The translations under genes and the position numbers were made by a program. A stretch of DNA of 64,000 bases from the NCBI GenBank assembly GCA_964588325.1, contig CAZPOR010000007.1, positions 135,388-199,387 on the forward strand, read 5' to 3'. The notes beneath the pieces were generated by a model that did not search any database, was not told the origin of the DNA, and saw only the letters and a list, made by a program, of their open reading frames with translations. Source of the DNA: Thiovibrio sp964588325. GTDB lineage: Bacteria; Desulfobacterota; Desulfobulbia; Desulfobulbales; Desulfurivibrionaceae. Below are positions 24,865 to 33,893 of this stretch, in pieces; position 1 is the stretch's first letter, and every line of letters begins with the position of its first letter.

Positions 24865-26481
24865 TCAGAAATCCTCGAACTTTTCATCTTCAAAGGGAAT
24901 CACCTCCTCAGCCTTTTTCTTGCCGGCCGAGGCTGGCGGCAGAGCCTTGACGGCGACCTTCGCTTTTGGCGGCGCCGTCAAGGCCTTGCTCGCGCCCTGG
25001 CGGGAGGTCTTCTGCCTGCCTGCCTCCGGCGGCCGTTTTAACGCGCTGCTGCTTTTCTTGACCCCGCCGCTGACCAGCACCGCCAGATCATCCACATAAT
25101 TTTTCATGTACTCGGCCTGGGCGCTCAACTCCTCCGAGGCGCTGGCCGCCTCTTCCGAGCTGGCCGCGGTTTGCTGGGTCACCCGGTCGATTTCGGTGAT
25201 CGCCGAGTTGACCTGATCAAGTCCAGAGGTCTGCTCCCCGGAGGCAATGGCAATTTCATCAACCAGACTGCCCACCTTGGCCGCGACCTCGGCAACCTCG
25301 CAGAAATCCTCGTTGGTTTGCACCAACAGCTCCTCTCCCTCCTTCACCTTTTTCACCGTGCCTTCGATGAGCTCCGCGGTGTTGCGGGCCGCTTCCGCCG
25401 CCCGCATGGCCAGATTGCGGACCTCGTCGGCGACCACGGCAAAGCCCGCCCCGGCCTCGCCGGCCCGGGCCGCCTCAACCGCGGCGTTCAAGGCCAGCAG
25501 GTTGGTCTGGAAGGCGATCTCGTCAATGGTTTTGATGATCTTCGAAGTCTGCTCGCTGGCCTTGGAAATTTCTTCCATGGCCACGGTTTGCGCGGCCATG
25601 GACTGATTGGCCTTGCCCATCACCGTATTCACCTCGCGCATGAGCGAATTGCACTCGGCGGCATTATCGGCATTGCGCCGGGCCATGGTCGAAACCTCTT
25701 CCAGGGAGGCGGAAGTCTCTTCCAGGGAAGCCGCCTCCTCGGAGGCGCCTTCCGCCAAGGTATGCGCCGAGGAGGAAAGCTGACCCGAGGCGGAAGTCAC
25801 CTGAGCGGCGCAGTCCTCCAGCCCATTAATGATTTTGCCGACCGGAGTGATGACAAAATGGGACAAACTCCAATACACCGCAAAGCACAGGGCCAGCACC
25901 ACGCAACCGATGGCAAGAACAATGACCAGCCCCAACCGCCAGGAGGCCGCGGTCAGCTCCTCCTGGGTGGTCCGCACCAGATCCTCGATGCGGAGGGAGA
26001 CTTCCTCGGAATTTTTCTCCACCCCGGCGAAGCTCAAGCCTACCTCGACAAATCCGATCCCCTTGCCCTCAAAGAGGATTTCCTTGCGCAGGGTCTCCTT
26101 GGCTTGCTCCTGCCCCTTGGCCTCGGCAAGCACGTTCTTGTCCTTGCCGTAAAAGACCACGGAAACGACGTCTTCGTCGTTTTTGGCGTTGGCGGCAAGC
26201 CTGGTCATGGAATCGAAATCATAGCCGATGATCAGGGCCGATCCGGTTTGAGCCAGGAGCGCGGCCACGGACTCCCCTTTTTGCCTCAATTTCCCGGCCA
26301 GCAGCTTTTCCTGCTCCGCCTGTTCGGATTTCAACCGGTTGATGAACCCTTCCGCCTGTTTTTTCTGTGAACTGCTGGCGGTGAAAATAGCCACCACCGC
26401 CAGCACCACCATCAGAGCCTGCGCCAGGATTGAAACGATGAGAATGAACCTGGCGGCAATTCCTCTATTTTTCGAAGCCAT
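24865..26481 (-). CDS. Methyl-accepting chemotaxis protein
   Basis: A 538-residue transmembrane chemoreceptor. TM1 is ARFILIVSILAQALMVVLAVVAIF, a periplasmic sensor of about 150 residues follows, and TM2 is LGLVIVLAIGCVVLALCFAVYW. The cytoplasmic part carries the signalling hairpin tip (DEIAFQTNLLALNAAVEAARAGE ... GFAVVADEVRNLA), which binds CheW and CheA. Ala/Glu/Ser-rich heptads flank it as methylation regions. The C-terminus is a Lys/Ala/Pro-rich tail with an acidic end (EDEKFEDF); no NWETF-type CheR tether is present. The ligand is unknown. Confidence 0.92.
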   Translation of the reverse strand: MASKNRGIAARFILIVSILAQALMVVLAVVAIFTASSSQKKQAEGFINRLKSEQAEQEKLLAGKLRQKGESVAALLAQTGSALIIGYDFDSMTRLAANAKNDEDVVSVVFYGKDKNVLAEAKGQEQAKETLRKEILFEGKGIGFVEVGLSFAGVEKNSEEVSLRIEDLVRTTQEELTAASWRLGLVIVLAIGCVVLALCFAVYWSLSHFVITPVGKIINGLEDCAAQVTSASGQLSSSAHTLAEGASEEAASLEETSASLEEVSTMARRNADNAAECNSLMREVNTVMGKANQSMAAQTVAMEEISKASEQTSKIIKTIDEIAFQTNLLALNAAVEAARAGEAGAGFAVVADEVRNLAMRAAEAARNTAELIEGTVKKVKEGEELLVQTNEDFCEVAEVAAKVGSLVDEIAIASGEQTSGLDQVNSAITEIDRVTQQTAASSEEAASASEELSAQAEYMKNYVDDLAVLVSGGVKKSSSALKRPPEAGRQKTSRQGASKALTAPPKAKVAVKALPPASAGKKKAEEVIPFEDEKFEDF

Positions 26482-26693
26482 TCACGATCCCCTTGCTGGA
26501 TATGCGCTTGTGTCGTTGAAGAATTATTTAGCCATCTTGGCATCACCTTTTTTGATTTTTGATGCGCATGCGTTTTTTTTGCGTGTGATGGCCGATGGTA
26601 TTTTTTTAGCGAACCACGCCTCGCCCGGCGGCCGCAATGGCCCCCCCTGCTTGCCAAAAAACCGCGCAAGGCGTGAATCCTCAACCCCTCGGG

Positions 26694-27587
26694 CTAATTG
26701 GCAAACGCCCCATACTTAAGGGCCTTCAAACATTCCCGCACGCTTTTGAAATCCGCGGGCGGCGCCCAGCCGATGATCCCGGCCTTCTTGGCCGCATCGG
26801 AATCTGACTTTACCGCCAAGAGGGCGTCGCCGAATTTCTTGACCTTGGCGGCATCAACATGCTTTGCCGCGGCCATGGGCCACTCGGGATAGAGCTCGGT
26901 GCTGCGGACAAAGGGGAAGCTGTCTTTGATCGGGTTGATGATCTTGAAGTCGGCCAGGGAGATCTTGCCTTCCTTTTCCATGGCCTCCAGGGTGTCGGTG
27001 CGCACGGTGCCTGCGTCCATGGCCCCGTTCTTCACGGCCAGAACCACGTTGTCATGCTTGCCGCCTTCCTTGAACTCGGCGAAATCCTTCCTGTAGTCGA
27101 TGCCGTTCTGCAGCAACAACCGCAGGGCCATCTGGCCGCCGCCAAAAGAGGAAGTCTTGACTACCATGAACTTCTTGCCCTTGAGGTCGGAAAGCGTATT
27201 GAGGGGGCTGTCCTTGCGCACAAAAATCACCCCGCCGAACTCCTTGACCGGCTTGCCGTTCGCCGAGTTGACCTGCATGGCCACGGGTTTGGCGCCGTAG
27301 AGCTTTTCCATCTCCACGAAAAAGGCGGAGTTCGCCAGCATGAAATCGATCTTGCCGTCCCTGAGCATGGGCTCAATGGCGTTGAACTCCAGCGGCATAA
27401 TGGTGACCGGCTCACCCATCTTGCCGGTGAGATACTCCCCGGTGGCAGCCCATTCCTCCATGACCTTGGGCGCGCCCCGCAGGGCCAGGATTCCGACCTT
27501 GATTTCCGCGTGCGCCGCTGCGACAAACATGGCGCTGACCAGCAGAGCCAGCCCCATCATCCCCATTTTCTTCATGCTGCTTCCCAT
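26694..27587 (-). CDS. PhnD-like phosphate/phosphonate ABC binding protein
   Basis: A 297-residue exported binding protein. Signal peptide residues 1-27 (MKKMGMMGLALLVSAMFVAAAHA within it). The mature part follows the PhnD/TauA-like fold: ILALRGAPKVMEEWAATGEYL, DFMLANSAFFVEM, GGVIFVRKDSPLNTLSDLKGK and SSFGGGQMALRLLL. The ATG at 27587 has AGGAGAGA in front; longer starts are unlikely. Transporter partners of the phosphonate type are absent nearby; the ABC genes upstream belong to another family. A strong promoter upstream suggests a monocistronic gene. Ligand unknown; such orphans often serve sensors. Confidence 0.82.
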   Translation of the reverse strand: MGSSMKKMGMMGLALLVSAMFVAAAHAEIKVGILALRGAPKVMEEWAATGEYLTGKMGEPVTIMPLEFNAIEPMLRDGKIDFMLANSAFFVEMEKLYGAKPVAMQVNSANGKPVKEFGGVIFVRKDSPLNTLSDLKGKKFMVVKTSSFGGGQMALRLLLQNGIDYRKDFAEFKEGGKHDNVVLAVKNGAMDAGTVRTDTLEAMEKEGKISLADFKIINPIKDSFPFVRSTELYPEWPMAAAKHVDAAKVKKFGDALLAVKSDSDAAKKAGIIGWAPPADFKSVRECLKALKYGAFAN

Positions 27588-27730
27588 AACATCTCTCCTC
27601 GCTGTATTGTTTTTTGCTTTTTCCGGAGGATCCGGAACCCCATACAGACACGACAAGGAACCTTCCTGCGCCGGCCGGGAGCCGGACGCCGGAAGCACAA
27701 TGGATAGGTAGTAACACCTACACAGCATTT

Positions 27731-27760
27731 ATTGTATAATTTTCAGGAGAATAGTGTCAA
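27731..27760 (-). promoter_or_regulatory. Sigma70 promoter of the PhnD-like gene
   Basis: Minus strand TTGACA, an 18-base spacer, then TACAAT (5 of 6). It lies about 145 bases upstream of the start codon and separates this gene from the ABC operon. Confidence 0.6.
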
Positions 27761-27797
27761 AGGTAATTATCCTTTGATACAAAAAACAGCCATGAAT

Positions 27798-28493
27798 TCA
27801 CTGTGCCAGACACAGGCCGTCCCGGACCAGGATGGTCCTGTCGGCATGGCGGCAGGCGTCCGGGTTATGGGTCACCATAATGATGGTCAACCCCTCCTGG
27901 TTCAACTGGCGAAGCAGCCCCATGACCCCTTCCGCTGTCTCGCTGTCGAGGCTGCCGGTGGGCTCATCGGCCAGCAGGATGGGCGGCCGGTTGACAATGG
28001 CCCTGGCAATGGCGACCCGTTCCTGCTCGCCGCCGGAAAGCTGGTCCGGCAAACGGGAGGCCTTGGCCCCGAGCCCAACCTTTTCAAGAACCGAACGGGC
28101 CATGCCGTCTTGCTCCTTGGCGGAGATGCCGGTGATGGCCATGGGCAGCTTGATGTTTTCCAGCACCGTCAGGTAGGGGATGAGCTGAAAGGACTGAAAG
28201 ATGATGCCGATATACTCGCTGCGGAAATCAGCCCGCTGTTCGCTGCTCAGCCCATAGACATCCAGGGAATCCACCAGAACCTGCCCCCGGCTCGGATGAT
28301 TGAGCCCGCCGAGCACGGCAAGCAAGGTGCTTTTCCCGGAGCCGGATTGTCCCATGATGCTGATGAACTCCCCGTCGTCCACCTGAAAATGCATGTGCCG
28401 GATGGCGCTCACCGTGTTCGCCCCGACGTGGTAATCCTTGCCGATATCCCTGATCTCGATGAGATGCTGTGCTGCCTGTTCTTTTGCTGGCAT
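27798..28493 (-). CDS. ABC transporter ATP-binding protein (MacB/LolD type)
   Basis: A 231-residue nucleotide-binding subunit. Walker A is GQSGSGKST (about 48-56), the Q-loop is in FQSFQLIPYLTVLEN, the signature is LSGGEQERVAIARA, Walker B is ILLADEPTGSLD, and the H-loop follows in VTHNPD. These are the marks of the MacB/LolD/FtsE group that works with FtsX-type permeases. The ATG at 28493 has AAGGAGGAG upstream. Its partner permease gene ends 148 bases upstream, separated by a palindromic element. The set resembles ABC modules next to FtrD/DUF2318 in iron-uptake operons. Confidence 0.9.
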   Translation of the reverse strand: MPAKEQAAQHLIEIRDIGKDYHVGANTVSAIRHMHFQVDDGEFISIMGQSGSGKSTLLAVLGGLNHPSRGQVLVDSLDVYGLSSEQRADFRSEYIGIIFQSFQLIPYLTVLENIKLPMAITGISAKEQDGMARSVLEKVGLGAKASRLPDQLSGGEQERVAIARAIVNRPPILLADEPTGSLDSETAEGVMGLLRQLNQEGLTIIMVTHNPDACRHADRTILVRDGLCLAQ

Positions 28494-28528
28494 GACTCCT
28501 CCTTACAGGGCCTGATGATACCCCCAAA

Positions 28529-28637
28529 ATAAGCGGCCACAGGGGGCCGCAGATGCGCGGAAGAGACCTGTCCGCTATACATCAGGTATGCGGACAGGTC
28601 GATGACAAAGCAGATGCGGTGCCCTGTGGCCGCTTAT
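28529..28637. repeat. Nested palindromic element between permease and ATPase genes
   Basis: Outer perfect 16-base arms ATAAGCGGCCACAGGG (28529-28544) and CCCTGTGGCCGCTTAT (28622-28637) enclose inner arms GACCTGTCCGC (28565-28575) and GCGGACAGGTC (28590-28600). GCAGATGCG occurs twice inside. CTCCTTACA, followed one base later by GGCC, occurs both before (28499-28507) and after (28638-28646) the region. It looks like a small non-autonomous mobile unit or an RNA structure element; it has no coding capacity. Confidence 0.7.
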
Positions 28638-28641
28638 CTCC

Positions 28642-29799
28642 TTACAAGGCCCGCAGCGCTTCGCTGGGGTCAAGACTGCTGCCCTTCCTGGCCGGATAGA
28701 GGCTGGCCAGCAGGCTGAGGGAAATGGAAAGCAGTATGGCCAGTCCGCCGAGCGGAAGATTCACCCCGGAAAAGGCTCCGCCGGGGATGACCACAGGCAG
28801 GATCGACCAGGCAATGAGATTGCCGCCGGCAAAACCCATGAAGCCGCCGACAAAACCGACCACAATGGCTTCCAGCAGAATGATCTGCATGACATGTCCC
28901 CGTCGAAAACCGATGGCCCGGAAGATGCCGATTTCGCGGGTCCGCTCGTTCACCGCCCCCATCATGGTGACAAAAACCAAAAGCGAACCGATGAAGATCA
29001 CCAGCCCGGCAACACCGTAGCTGAAAGCCTTGAACAACTCGATGGATTGCATCTTGGCCATCACCGCCTGCCTGAGCGCCGTGACCTTGGCGTTGGGGAA
29101 TTTCTCGGCGATCTGCAAAACCAGCTCGGTGATCGGGCAATCCCGGCAGAAAGCGGCGATCTCCACCAGGGAAACGACGCCCTTTTTGCCCAGGACTTCC
29201 TGCACGGCATGCAGATCGCCGATGATCATGCCGTCTTCCGCGGCTCCTGTAGGCTGGAGGATAGCAGTCACCGTGAAGGTCCGGGAGCCAAGCGGCAGGG
29301 TGTCGCCGACGGCAAGATGCAAGGCCGCCGCCGCCTCAGCCCCGGCAACCAGATCCCCCGAAGCCGCCGGAGCGGCGCCGTCCAGATGCCACCAGGTTTT
29401 CAGCGGCAGCTCCACCGCAAAATCAACCCCCATCAGGAGCACCTGCCGCCCCATGACCTGGGCCGCGCCGAGAACCTTGGGGGCCACCGCCCCGAGATTT
29501 TCGCGGTTTTCAATTTCCCGGATACCCGTGAGGTCTTGCTCCTTAAACTCCTGGACTGCGTAGTTCACGCCGCCCACCGTGATGCCGCCGTAGCTCAGGG
29601 CAAGATTCTCGCTTTTGGGAACCATGACGATATTGGCCCCAAACCGGTCCAGCCTTTCCTCAATGTCCCGGGTCATGCTCTCCGTGATGGACAACAGGGT
29701 AACAATGGTGGCGATCCCCAGCACCAGGCCGAGCACGAGAAAAATCACCTTGCCCTTGCGGCGCTTGAGGTTGCTATACGAGATATGATAGAGCTTCAT
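28642..29799 (-). CDS. FtsX-like ABC transporter permease
   Basis: A 385-residue inner-membrane permease of the MacB/LolC/FtsX fold. TM1 is in GKVIFLVLGLVLGIATIVTLL, a large extracytoplasmic domain spans about 45-255, and three C-terminal helices follow (GVAGLVIFIGSLLVFVTMM; IILLEAIVVGFVGGFMGFAGG; LGGLAILLSISLSLLASLYPA). NERTREIGIFRAIGFRR is the cytoplasmic coupling helix. It acts with the ATPase encoded next. A second permease, present in related Campylobacter-type operons, is missing here. Confidence 0.9.
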   Translation of the reverse strand: MKLYHISYSNLKRRKGKVIFLVLGLVLGIATIVTLLSITESMTRDIEERLDRFGANIVMVPKSENLALSYGGITVGGVNYAVQEFKEQDLTGIREIENRENLGAVAPKVLGAAQVMGRQVLLMGVDFAVELPLKTWWHLDGAAPAASGDLVAGAEAAAALHLAVGDTLPLGSRTFTVTAILQPTGAAEDGMIIGDLHAVQEVLGKKGVVSLVEIAAFCRDCPITELVLQIAEKFPNAKVTALRQAVMAKMQSIELFKAFSYGVAGLVIFIGSLLVFVTMMGAVNERTREIGIFRAIGFRRGHVMQIILLEAIVVGFVGGFMGFAGGNLIAWSILPVVIPGGAFSGVNLPLGGLAILLSISLSLLASLYPARKGSSLDPSEALRAL

Positions 29800-29830
29800 C
29801 TGTTTTTTCTCCGCGCAAGCGCGGCCGCCG

Positions 29831-30271
29831 CTACTGGCCGCCGGTCGCCTCGGCCTCCTTTTTCATGGTGTGCAGCCGCTGGTGGTGGCCGACCTCATTG
29901 AGCAGCACCGCCTGCGCCCCCTGCTGCAGGAAAAAAGCGGAAATCCTTGCCGTGTCAAGCACCCCTTTGTTGAAGGTAATGACAACCCGCGAGCCATGGC
30001 CGTCCATCACCACTTCGCGCACCCCCTCCTGCTTTGTGAGTTCCGCCAGCACCCGTTCCGATGCAACCCGCTCTCCGGACAATTTGTAAATTGCGTCCTC
30101 AAGCTGGCGATTTTTCAAAAAGACGATGGACCTGGGGATGACAACCATTCCCAGGCCGAGAAGAATGGCAAGGGAGACCAGGGCGGCCACGCGGCCGAAC
30201 CCCATCCCCCGTTTTTTCACCCCCAGAACCCGCTCCCGCTTTTCCCGGTATTTTTCAAGATCGTACGCCAT
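29831..30271 (-). CDS. Single-pass membrane protein in FtrD/ABC operon, function unknown
   Basis: A 146-residue protein with a basic cytoplasmic N-terminus (MAYDLEKYREKRERVLGVKKRG), one helix (VAALVSLAILLGLGMVVIP) and an extracytoplasmic alpha/beta domain ending in a His-containing stretch (GHHQRLH). The His cluster might bind metal. It sits between the DUF2318 gene (15-base gap) and the FtsX permease (31-base gap), so it is probably part of the same system. No family was recognised. Confidence 0.7.
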   Translation of the reverse strand: MAYDLEKYREKRERVLGVKKRGMGFGRVAALVSLAILLGLGMVVIPRSIVFLKNRQLEDAIYKLSGERVASERVLAELTKQEGVREVVMDGHGSRVVITFNKGVLDTARISAFFLQQGAQAVLLNEVGHHQRLHTMKKEAEATGGQ

Positions 30272-30286
30272 CCGCAGTGGTGCTCC

Positions 30287-30751
30287 TTACTTTTTATATG
30301 TGCAATACCAACTGTTCCGGTCGATGTCGGCCATGGCAATCACCAGCGTGTTCCCTTCGATGGTTCTGGCCAGGGGAGCCGGATTGCAGCCGCCTTTCAC
30401 CTCGTTGATCCTGGCCGAGGCAAAACGCATGCCGCAGTTGAGACAGACCATCTCATCACCGCTCTGCTCGTAGCCCTTGCCCGCACGGTAACAGACATCG
30501 CAGGCGTCTATGGCCGACCGGATAACGCCGTCTTTGCTTTTCAGCACAAAAAAAGTCACCATCACCCCGTCGCCTGCCTGGACCTTGAAATGGTGGGCTT
30601 TGCCGTCATCAATGGACGCCACGGGGATTTCCAGCCTTCCCTTGGCCGGGGTCAGGGTTTTCACCTTGCCCCCCCACAAACCGGCCATGGCCGCACCGGC
30701 CAGCGCCACAAACACCGTTACCGCCACAATCACTCCAGCCGTTTTTTTCAC
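30287..30751 (-). CDS. FtrD-like DUF2318 protein
   Basis: A 154-residue exported or membrane-anchored protein with an N-terminal helix (VIVAVTVFVALAGAAMAG). The DUF2318 signature is complete: CDVCYRAGKGY, then CLNCGMRF, INEVKGGCNPAP and a C-terminal IDRNSWYC. Members bind iron or an Fe-S centre and accompany FTR1/P19 iron-uptake systems; here no FTR1 or P19 gene is within the window. GTG 30751 overlaps the previous stop as GTGA and has GGAGAT in front. The permease and ATPase downstream match the usual accessory set. Confidence 0.87.
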   Translation of the reverse strand: MKKTAGVIVAVTVFVALAGAAMAGLWGGKVKTLTPAKGRLEIPVASIDDGKAHHFKVQAGDGVMVTFFVLKSKDGVIRSAIDACDVCYRAGKGYEQSGDEMVCLNCGMRFASARINEVKGGCNPAPLARTIEGNTLVIAMADIDRNSWYCTYKK

Positions 30752-31047
30752 CGCGCATCTCCCTGTTTCCTTTTTTCGGCATCAGTACCGTCAAACCTTT
30801 TCCTGAACAGCTCCCGCCAGGACGCCGCCGTTGCAGGGCAGACGTTTTGGTCACACCCGGAGCAGGCCTGCGCCCTTGGCGCTCCGCCGGTTATTCCAGT
30901 GGGCGCCCGCATCACAGGCGTGATGTTTTTGGACTTCCAGGCAGTAAAATGAGGATTGCCAATCCCCCACCAGATTCCGGCCAGAATGCCAAGCAACCCC
31001 ACTGTTCCGAAGATATATCGCTTCCCGCGCCCGGTTTTTGCATCCAT
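30748..31047 (-). CDS. Small membrane-anchored CxxC protein leading the FtrD operon
   Basis: A 99-residue protein with one N-terminal helix (YIFGTVGLLGILAGIWWGIG) and a short extracytoplasmic part with CSGCDQNVC. This Cys spacing could hold a metal or act as a redox site. The ATG at 31047 follows AAGGAGG at a long distance, so the start is uncertain. Its stop overlaps the GTG of the DUF2318 gene by four bases, indicating coupled translation and a role in the same iron-related system. No family was recognised. Confidence 0.65.
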   Translation of the reverse strand: MDAKTGRGKRYIFGTVGLLGILAGIWWGIGNPHFTAWKSKNITPVMRAPTGITGGAPRAQACSGCDQNVCPATAASWRELFRKRFDGTDAEKRKQGDAR

Positions 31048-31238
31048 TCCCGCAGCCTGCCTCCTTGCAATGCCATTCAGTCAAAGCAAAGCCCATGCCG
31101 CCGCGACACAGAACACGACAGCCCTCTTCCCGGCTGGTTTTACAGGCGTGACTCGAAAATGAAAGCGATGGAAACAGTGAGGTTATGAAGAATATTCGCC
31201 AAGACGCCTACAGAATATTCTCCACTGAACAAGGACAA

Positions 31239-32582
31239 TCAGATTTTGAATTTTTCCAGACGATAGATCAGGACATGGCGCGGAATCTTCAACAGCCGGG
31301 CAGCCTCGGAGCGATTGCCGTTGGCCTTGGCCAGGGCTTTTTTAATCAACCCCTGTTCAACCGCTTCCAGGGAAAGCCCCTCAGCCGGGATTTCCGGAAT
31401 CCCGTTTTCCGTTGTTGGCTGGGGTCCGGCCGCAAGCTGAAGTTCATCCGCCTCGATGAGCAGCCCCCTGCGCAGGATAACCGCCCGCTCGACAATATTT
31501 TGCAGCTCCCGGATATTGCCGGGCCAGGGATGCGCCTTGAGCCTGGCCACGGCTTCGGCGGTAAAACGCACCCCGGCGGGAGCGCCCACTTTCAGGAGAA
31601 AATGTGACACCAGCCCTGGAATATCCTCCCTCCGTTCCCGCAAGGGCGGAAGATGCAAAAGAATTACCCCCAGCCGGTAATAGAGATCCTCCCGGAAGGT
31701 TCCCTGGCCGATGGCTGCGTAGAGATCCCGGTTGGAAGCGGCAATCAGCCGGACATCCACCGCTTCCGGCGCATCCGCGCCCACCGGGGAGACCACTCTC
31801 TCCTGGATGGCCCGGAGCAGCTTGGCCTGCAAATCCAGCCGCAACTCGCCGATTTCGTCCAAAAACAGGGTGCCGCCGGCCGCGGACTGAAACCTTCCCC
31901 TGCGATTGCTCACCGCCCCGGTGAAGGCGCCTTTGACATGCCCGAAGAGTTCGCTCTCCAGCAGGTTTTCCGGGATGGCCGCACAGTTTACTGCCACCAT
32001 GGGCCCCTGCGCCCTGGGGCTGTGCTGATGGATGAGCCTGGCCAGCACCTCCTTGCCGGTGCCGGATTCCCCGGCGATGAGGATGGTGGCCTCGCTGTTG
32101 GCCGCCCGCCTGGCTGTGTCGAGCAATTCGGCCATGGCCGAATTGGCGGTTTCCATCCCTTCGGTACCGGTGAGCCGGTTGACCTCGCCGCTGAGCTGCT
32201 GTTTCTGCTCGTGCAGTTGCCGCATCTCCAAAGCTTTCCGGCAGGAAAGCCGCAGAGCCTCCCGGTCGAAGGGCTTGGCCAGAAAGGTGAAGGCCCCTTC
32301 CTGCATGGCCTTGACCGCCAGCTCGATGGAGCCGAAGGCCGTGATCACCAGCACCGGGGTGTGAGGCGACTCCTTTTTCACCGCGGCCAGGACCTGCAAG
32401 CCGTCCAGGTCACCAAGCTGCACATCGGTGATCACCAGATCCGGGTTGTGCCGATGAAAAAGCGCCAGTCCTTCCCGGCCAGAGGCTGCGCCCAGCACGG
32501 TGAAACCACCGCTGCTCAGGTTGTACTCCGTAACCCGCCGCAGGCTTGCATCATCATCAATCAACAGTATCCGGGGTTTCAT
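31239..32582 (-). CDS. NtrC-family sigma54 response regulator
   Basis: A 447-residue regulator. The receiver domain (1-120) has ILLIDDDAS and the phosphorylatable Asp53 in VITDVQLGDLDG. The AAA+ domain holds Walker A GESGTGKE, the sigma54-contacting GAFTGA, GGTLFLDEIGE and the R-finger region PLRERREDI. The C-terminus is a Fis-type helix-turn-helix (NGNRSEAARLLKIPRHVLIYRL). The start at 32582 gives a normal receiver; an in-frame ATG at 32651 would add 23 residues overlapping the kinase gene. It is paired with the kinase gene 16 bases upstream. Target genes are unknown. Confidence 0.92.
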   Translation of the reverse strand: MKPRILLIDDDASLRRVTEYNLSSGGFTVLGAASGREGLALFHRHNPDLVITDVQLGDLDGLQVLAAVKKESPHTPVLVITAFGSIELAVKAMQEGAFTFLAKPFDREALRLSCRKALEMRQLHEQKQQLSGEVNRLTGTEGMETANSAMAELLDTARRAANSEATILIAGESGTGKEVLARLIHQHSPRAQGPMVAVNCAAIPENLLESELFGHVKGAFTGAVSNRRGRFQSAAGGTLFLDEIGELRLDLQAKLLRAIQERVVSPVGADAPEAVDVRLIAASNRDLYAAIGQGTFREDLYYRLGVILLHLPPLRERREDIPGLVSHFLLKVGAPAGVRFTAEAVARLKAHPWPGNIRELQNIVERAVILRRGLLIEADELQLAAGPQPTTENGIPEIPAEGLSLEAVEQGLIKKALAKANGNRSEAARLLKIPRHVLIYRLEKFKI

Positions 32583-32598
32583 CGCCTCGCCTCCGCCC

Positions 32599-33750
32599 TT
32601 AGCCTGCCTGTCCACGATCCGCGCCGTTTTTCGGGGGGAGCAGAATCTCAAAGCACGCCCCGCCCCCCGGCCGGTCCGTGGCCCGAAGGCTGCCGCCGTA
32701 GCTCTCCACTATTTTCCTGCTGATCAGCAGGCCAAGCCCGGTGCCGTCCCCCTTGCCCGTATAAAACGGCTCAAATATCCGTTCCTTTTCCGCCTCCGGC
32801 ACGCCCGGTCCATCGTCGCAGACAGCAATCCGCCACCCCCCGTCCGCACCGTTTTCGGCCAAAAGCCAGATCCGGCCGCCCGGAGCGACCGCTTCCAGGG
32901 CGTTGAGGCCAAGATTCAAGAGAATCTGGGAGAACTTGGCGCTTTCCACCAGCAGATGCCGGGCCGCATCGTTCTCCGGCAGAAAAAAATGCACCTGTTT
33001 TTCCCGTCGTTGCCTTTCCAGCAACGCGCCGACATGGTGCGCCACCGCGGCAAGCGGCTCCAAGGCTTCTTCTCTTTCCTGGGGCCGCCCCTTGGCATAA
33101 CGGAGGATTTCCTCCACCGTGTCGTGCAACCGCCCTGTTTCCTTGAACAGGATATCCACGAATTCCCGCTTCGGATGATCCCCGGGAAATTCATCGCGGA
33201 GAATTTCCGCCGTGCCCTTGATGGAGGCAAGGGGATTCTTTATCTCATGGGCCAGGGAGGCGGACAGTTTGCCAAGAGCGGAGAATTTTTGGGCCGCGGC
33301 CAGCCGGGCCTCCGCCTCGATGAGCTGAACGGTTTCATCATGGAGCCGGGCATAGGAGGCCTGCAGCTTTTCGGACAACTGCCGATAGCGTTCGCGCAAC
33401 CGGGCCTGCCGTCCGGAGATCACCCCGACCAGCAGACCGGCCGCCAGATAGAGGATGATCTCCATCAGCTCGCTCACGGCCTGCGAGCCGTGCCCGACAT
33501 AGAGGAGGACATGGGGGATGAAGGCGATGGAGGAGAGCAGGGCCAGACCCAGGCCGCCGCGCACGCCGAACCAGAGACCGCCCAGCACAATGGGAAAATA
33601 ACTGAGCCGCCGGTAGGTGTTGTGATAGAAGTGCAGGTCGCCGGGGGTGAAAAGATGGAGCAGGCCGATGGCCACAACGGCGAGGAGCAGGGCAAAAAAA
33701 AGGAGTTTATGGGCTGTTGATGAATAAATTGTGCTTTTCAGTTTATTCAT
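32599..33750 (-). CDS. Membrane sensor histidine kinase
   Basis: A 383-residue kinase. Residues 15-112 hold about four hydrophobic helices with almost no extracytoplasmic loop, so it probably senses a membrane or intracellular signal. A coiled-coil joins it to the H-box LAHEIKNPLASIKGTAEIL with His168. N, G1 and G2 boxes (NLGLNALEA, DDGPGVPEAE, GTGLGLLISRKIVESYGG) are intact. It is the cognate partner of the NtrC-type regulator downstream, like ZraS/AtoS pairs. Confidence 0.9.
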   Translation of the reverse strand: MNKLKSTIYSSTAHKLLFFALLLAVVAIGLLHLFTPGDLHFYHNTYRRLSYFPIVLGGLWFGVRGGLGLALLSSIAFIPHVLLYVGHGSQAVSELMEIILYLAAGLLVGVISGRQARLRERYRQLSEKLQASYARLHDETVQLIEAEARLAAAQKFSALGKLSASLAHEIKNPLASIKGTAEILRDEFPGDHPKREFVDILFKETGRLHDTVEEILRYAKGRPQEREEALEPLAAVAHHVGALLERQRREKQVHFFLPENDAARHLLVESAKFSQILLNLGLNALEAVAPGGRIWLLAENGADGGWRIAVCDDGPGVPEAEKERIFEPFYTGKGDGTGLGLLISRKIVESYGGSLRATDRPGGGACFEILLPPKNGADRGQAG

Positions 33751-33893
33751 TGACAGCCCTTTATGCCGTTCCTGCCCTTTTCAAATCGAGGCTGTTTATG
33801 AACAACGGCTTACGCATGCCGCCTCCGCCGGAGAATTCTTGCCCAGGGATATGTGGGGTGCAACGATTACAGGGGCGGAAAAAGGGCGTCGCC

